From NCBI GenBank assembly GCA_003194525.1, contig NBIV01000425.1, positions 1 to 41,311 on the forward strand: a stretch of DNA of 41,311 nucleotides, written 5' to 3'. A program made the position numbers and the translations under genes. Positions 38,304-41,311 of the stretch are shown here, one piece after another; within the stretch, counting starts at the first letter, position 1; each line of letters begins with the position of its first letter. This stretch comes from Gracilariopsis chorda. Lineage: Eukaryota; Rhodophyta; Florideophyceae; Gracilariales; Gracilariaceae. The notes beneath the pieces were generated by a model that worked only from the letters and a program-made list of their open reading frames with translations, made no database searches and was not told the DNA's origin.

Positions 38304-38579
38304 TCAGAACGAAATGGGTCCGTTTGTCGCATCTTGCCGTAGACTGGGTTCATCAATGTCGAAAGTCGAAATCCCCTCCTTGAATCGAGACAAAACGTCT
38401 CTTTCCATTAAAAAAAATGCGAATGTAAGCAATTTTGTAATAACCCTGACAGGATCTCCAGTTTTGAGTTCCAGCTTGTGTTGTGGAGCCCCGGTTGAAG
38501 TATAACTATAGGTCAGTTCTGATCCGATGATGTTGGTTGGCTGTCTCATGTCTACCATCAGGACAACAAACAAAAACAA
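38304..38579 (-). pseudogene. Helitron/Pif1-type helicase remnant
   Basis: The minus strand reads T-S-T-G-A-P-Q-H-K-L-E-L-K-T-G-D-P-V-R-V-I (within 38510-38440). It fits the block S-G-x-P-x-H-x-L-x-L-K-x-G-x-P-V-x-L-L near the C-terminus of Helitron Pif1-like helicases. The frame is lost soon afterwards at a T-run (A-run on the minus strand) near 38410. No Walker motifs are visible upstream, so this is a fragment; it converges on the Sel1 gene. One motif supports the call. Confidence 0.45.
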
Positions 38580-40274
38580 CAGTGGTCGCCGAATTTAACT
38601 GAAACGTCATTACCGGAAGCAGTTTCAAAGTCTTTTGGTCACGATTCATCCACAAAGCGATTTAGCCCCTATGACCAGGTGACGGATTTGGTGTTCTTCG
38701 TCTGAGCAATTTCCTTTCTGTTTGTAGACTTTTGACACCTGTAACTGCTGCATATAGAGAATTCAAAGGATTGGACTTAGTATCCAACCGATCAGTCCAA
38801 GTATGCCAGCGGACTTGGATCTGTGCAGAACAAGAAGATCATTTGCCGTGAACTTTCCGTGTGGCTGACATCGTCTTTGTACACCAATACCAGTTTTGGA
38901 GAAAATCTCTGCGACAAATTCGAGGTCGATGGGTGTTGCATCCTGGGCCCATACTTGAGCAGGCGCAGAATTGGGATGATGCTTTGCCCGCAGAAGACAA
39001 CTCGGCGGTTTCTGTGCAGGCGGTGGCTGGGTGAGACGTTCACAAGAAGGTACAGTGTCAATTTCTCTTAGGATATCTACACAATAGATGCTAACATCAA
39101 TTATTGGTGTCACTTTTGGTTGGTGCCTGTTGCTTTCTCTGGTTTGATAGGAGATAGAATCATTCGTGCATTCGACCACCAGTCCACTCGTTTGGCACCT
39201 TCTACTATATTGGCAGGTAATTATGTATAGAGAAAAGCTGTTGCTTGATGACACCTTCTCGGTCAGGTGGTCACAGGGAAAACACAATGTGAAACGGCGA
39301 AGAGATCGGGACGTAGAGCTCAAAATCTGGATCAAGGGATCCAAAATTACTGCGAAAGGAAGTCCGGATACCGGTGTCAGGTTGAAAAGGCTGCAGTCGT
39401 GGTCTGATATAGTTTGGGGTTTCCACGATGCAAGGTATGGAAGAAGGAGAACCCACGTTTATACAGTTTGTCGACATCGAGCTCACTGAAGAACGGGTCA
39501 TGGATAGCTACCATGAACAAAAAGGATGTGCACGCAAACTGACATACGTGATCCTGATCGCCGAAGAGAGCTGAAATGAACGTTGTCCGGAAAGTGGTAT
39601 GCGAATTACCTCCACGGCGTTACGAGCTGCAAAATGGGTTACCTCAGGTGGCCAGTGAGTTTTCAGAAGCTTCCTAACAGCGGTTGTTGGCAAGTTGGAT
39701 CAGAATGTTATCAAAGCGGATATTGCTCCTTGTGAAATTCATCGCTCAATCACACAGCACTGGGCTCGCAGATGCTACTGTGAATAAGCGAAACAGTTTG
39801 GTCAAGGTACCAACGAAGATGAAGATGAAGCAGGATCGGTGGCTACAGGAGATGTTATTTTTAGGCAGAAGCGCACGAGGAAGGCGTTGAAAGGAAGGAA
39901 CAGAGGCTGAGGTTAGCCTCTTCGTCGTTTGGTTTGATTTGAAATGGGCATGACTGATGCTAGAAATTGCGGGTAAGGAAGGAATGGAAGTGCGCACCGC
40001 CATTGGTGGTGAGGGCTTAATATAACAGTTTCACGGGCAGGGGCCATCTGTGGCTGTGCAAGATGTGACGGTCAAGCTGTGCGAGGTTGACTGCGGGTTG
40101 GAGTGCTTTCGATACGTTTGACCGCAGCTATGATGTCCGCGCATTGAATTGGGTAGAAACGTTTTCGTGTTTGAAACGAATGTTTTGGTGCGTGTGATTG
40201 CCGTACATAATTCTTATTTGCAGCGCGGCCAGCCGGTAGCTTCAGATAGGTGAGATGAGCTTGTTTCACTGGGT
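38580..40274. other. No gene recognised; possible decayed minus-strand coding
   Basis: Minus-strand frames at 39693-39508, 39501-39271 and 39344-38763 (193 codons) lie in series upstream of the helicase-like remnant and could be its eroded N-terminal or partner protein. I see no motif that names them. Nothing else is supported. Confidence 0.3.
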
Positions 40275-40418
40275 GATGTGTGTGTGTGTGTGTTTATATG
40301 AGCTTCGCGTCTCTAATTCCAAGACTATGGTAGGTTACATGAGAGAACCCCTCTTTCTCTAGATACACCAACAGCTTTTCTGGCCATGTTCTTACTATTG
40401 ATTCGGCGTCAGAGCCCT

Positions 40419-40435
40419 GCCTCTCTCGGAGAGGC
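40419..40435 (-). repeat. Hairpin in LINE 3' UTR
   Basis: Perfect GCCTCTC-TCG-GAGAGGC, 7-bp stem with 3-nt loop, ~140 bp before the 3' end. LINE reverse transcriptases commonly recognise a 3' stem-loop; that role is inferred here. Confidence 0.45.
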
Positions 40436-40498
40436 GGGAACTCTCGACGCCTGGATGCCGTTCTTCGGCGGCATATAAGAACGAAATGGTCTACACTA

Positions 40499-41288
40499 TT
40501 AAGTATGTTGAGCCCACATCCGAGCGGGCAGAAGCATTTCCTGTTGTCGAGAAGTGGAGACTGGATGTAGCGCCGGAACGTGACCTGTAAATATCTGCGA
40601 CAGGGCTGTATGCGCCCTCCTTAGATTCAATACCTTTGATAGTGTCTCTGGGACTTCGCTTACTGGCTCTGTGCTAGTAAGACGGACGCGGGTTCTCTGT
40701 TTCACTTCCAGGAAGTCGATCTCTTTGTGGAGCTGCTTCGCTAAGGGGAGACCAAGGCTCTTCCTTACAAGTTCGTCGGCAGCTTCGTTTTGCGATAACC
40801 CGCAGTGCCCCGGTATCCAAACAATTTGAAATTGGCAATAGTTAGTTATCAATGTCATGCATTCAGAGATGTCCTGTAGCTGGCGTGTTTGGCGTCGTTG
40901 GGGCTTTTGCAAGCCTTGAACGAGCTTTTTCGAGTCCGTAGCAAATCTGATTGTCCCTCTCCAGCACAGCAAACTTTCACAGCAAATTTCGGATAGGGCT
41001 CGCCGGAACGCTGCTAGTTCTGCAGTGTACGAGCAGACCCCTATCCCAGCTGGGACTAATTCCTTTTTGAGGTTCGATTCTTCCTTTCAGCCAGATTAAA
41101 TAACCTGCCCCACCTACCGTTCCAATATCTAGTATTCGCACTTGAAGCACGTGCCCGTCCTCGTCAGATATGGCTTTATCCCTCTCCAGTCTGTAGCACA
41201 TACGAAATTCATCATCACACTGGATCAGTATATGTGGTTCTATTCGCCATGCTGCTTTAAACGATCGGAACTCTGCAGAATGCTTCAT
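40499..41288 (-). pseudogene. LINE RNase H domain and C-terminal tail
   Basis: Two frames cover the domain. The first (41288-40977) gives I-L-I-Q-C-D-D and G-G-A-G-Y-L-I-W. Near 41050-40990 the reading moves frame to V-C-S-Y-T-A-E-L-A-A-F-R-R-A-L (catalytic Glu). The second (to 40499) gives F-A-T-D-S-K-K-L-V (second Asp) and I-V-W-I-P-G-H-C-G with N-E-A-A-D-E-L (final Asp). This is the classic LINE RNase H series. The tail has L-R-R-A-H-T-A-L-S-Q-I-F-T-G-H, typical of ORF2 after RNase H. At least one frameshift, so a pseudogene. Confidence 0.85.
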
Positions 41289-41311
41289 ACCATCCCCCGC
41301 ATATTGCGCCA

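Larger units (their letters stand above)
40275..41311 (-). mobile_element. LINE (non-LTR retrotransposon), copy 2, 3' portion
   Basis: Minus-strand RNase H domain (41311-40499) followed by a ~220-bp 3' UTR that ends in a (CA)8 tract (TG repeats at 40277-40292 on the plus strand). The 5' part (RT) lies beyond the right edge. The RNase H N-terminus is similar to that at 60-270 in LINE copy 1. A 3' hairpin (GCCTCTC/GAGAGGC at 40419-40435) sits in the UTR. The frame changes within RNase H, so this copy is also defective. Confidence 0.75.

Noticed and set aside
38763..39510. Resemblance of minus-strand frames to single-strand-binding OB folds (RPA-like), as carried by some Helitrons
   Set aside because: Only vague strand patterns and one V-x-E-C-x-x-D-x-I segment; no conserved residues certain enough to name.
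1..41311. tRNA genes, rRNA and CRISPR arrays
   Set aside because: I looked for B-box-like GGTTCGANTCC signals, rRNA-like conserved blocks and regularly spaced short repeats. The few GGTTCGA hits (for example near 41073) lie in LINE coding sequence without cloverleaf context, and no regularly spaced repeat array is present.

Overview
The window is repeat-dominated nuclear DNA from a eukaryote. Nothing resembles a prokaryotic operon. There are at least five kinds of retroelement or transposon, decayed gene copies, and one clearly intact host-type gene: an intronless Sel1-repeat protein with its own TATA box. A Ty1/copia element primed by an internal piece of initiator tRNA-Met, a chromodomain Ty3/gypsy element, a tyrosine-recombinase (DIRS-like) element and an intron-poor gene together would fit a florideophyte red alga. 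That assignment is inference; no ribosomal or organellar marker is present to test it.

Layout, left to right. 1-1404: 5'-truncated LINE (minus strand) that breaks into a decayed PP2C phosphatase-like gene copy (1405-2842). 4029-9043: complete but dead copia element with LTRs, 5-bp target duplication, PBS and polypurine tract. 11398-12812: second PP2C-like pseudogene with the same upstream control block as the first. 14556-15045 and 16935-17404 (continued at 23005-23046): two outward-facing copies of an unknown gene-like unit. Between them is a ~1 kb TATA-bearing repeat (15370-16660) that was itself hit by a 206-bp solo LTR. 17405-22999: structurally intact gypsy element (minus strand) with LTRs that read as identical, 5-bp target duplication, and gag and pol in one frame separated by a single UAG. 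23050-26340: low-information DNA with a hAT transposase remnant, an inverted duplication of a Sel1-gene fragment and a strong miRNA-precursor-like hairpin. 26341-27416: two inverted PP2C-like fragments, the second followed by a 183-bp hAT-type MITE. 28300-32862: decayed DIRS-like element (gag, RT-RNase H, tyrosine recombinase; minus strand). 35880-36893: second copy of the ~1 kb TATA-bearing repeat, in opposite orientation. 37250-38241: Sel1-repeat gene. 38304-38579: remnant resembling a Helitron helicase. 40275-41311: 3' part of a second LINE of the same family, running off the right end.

The elements record an order of events. The LINE entered an existing PP2C copy, the gypsy element entered the right-hand member of the outward-facing pair, and the solo LTR entered the ~1 kb repeat. 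In each case another copy of the target in this window shows the uninterrupted sequence. The items most worth following up are the gag UAG, the half-tRNA primer site that contains the gag start codon, the DIRS-like element, the solo LTR, and the two inverted structures that could give hairpin RNA. All comparisons were made by eye, so identities are approximate.
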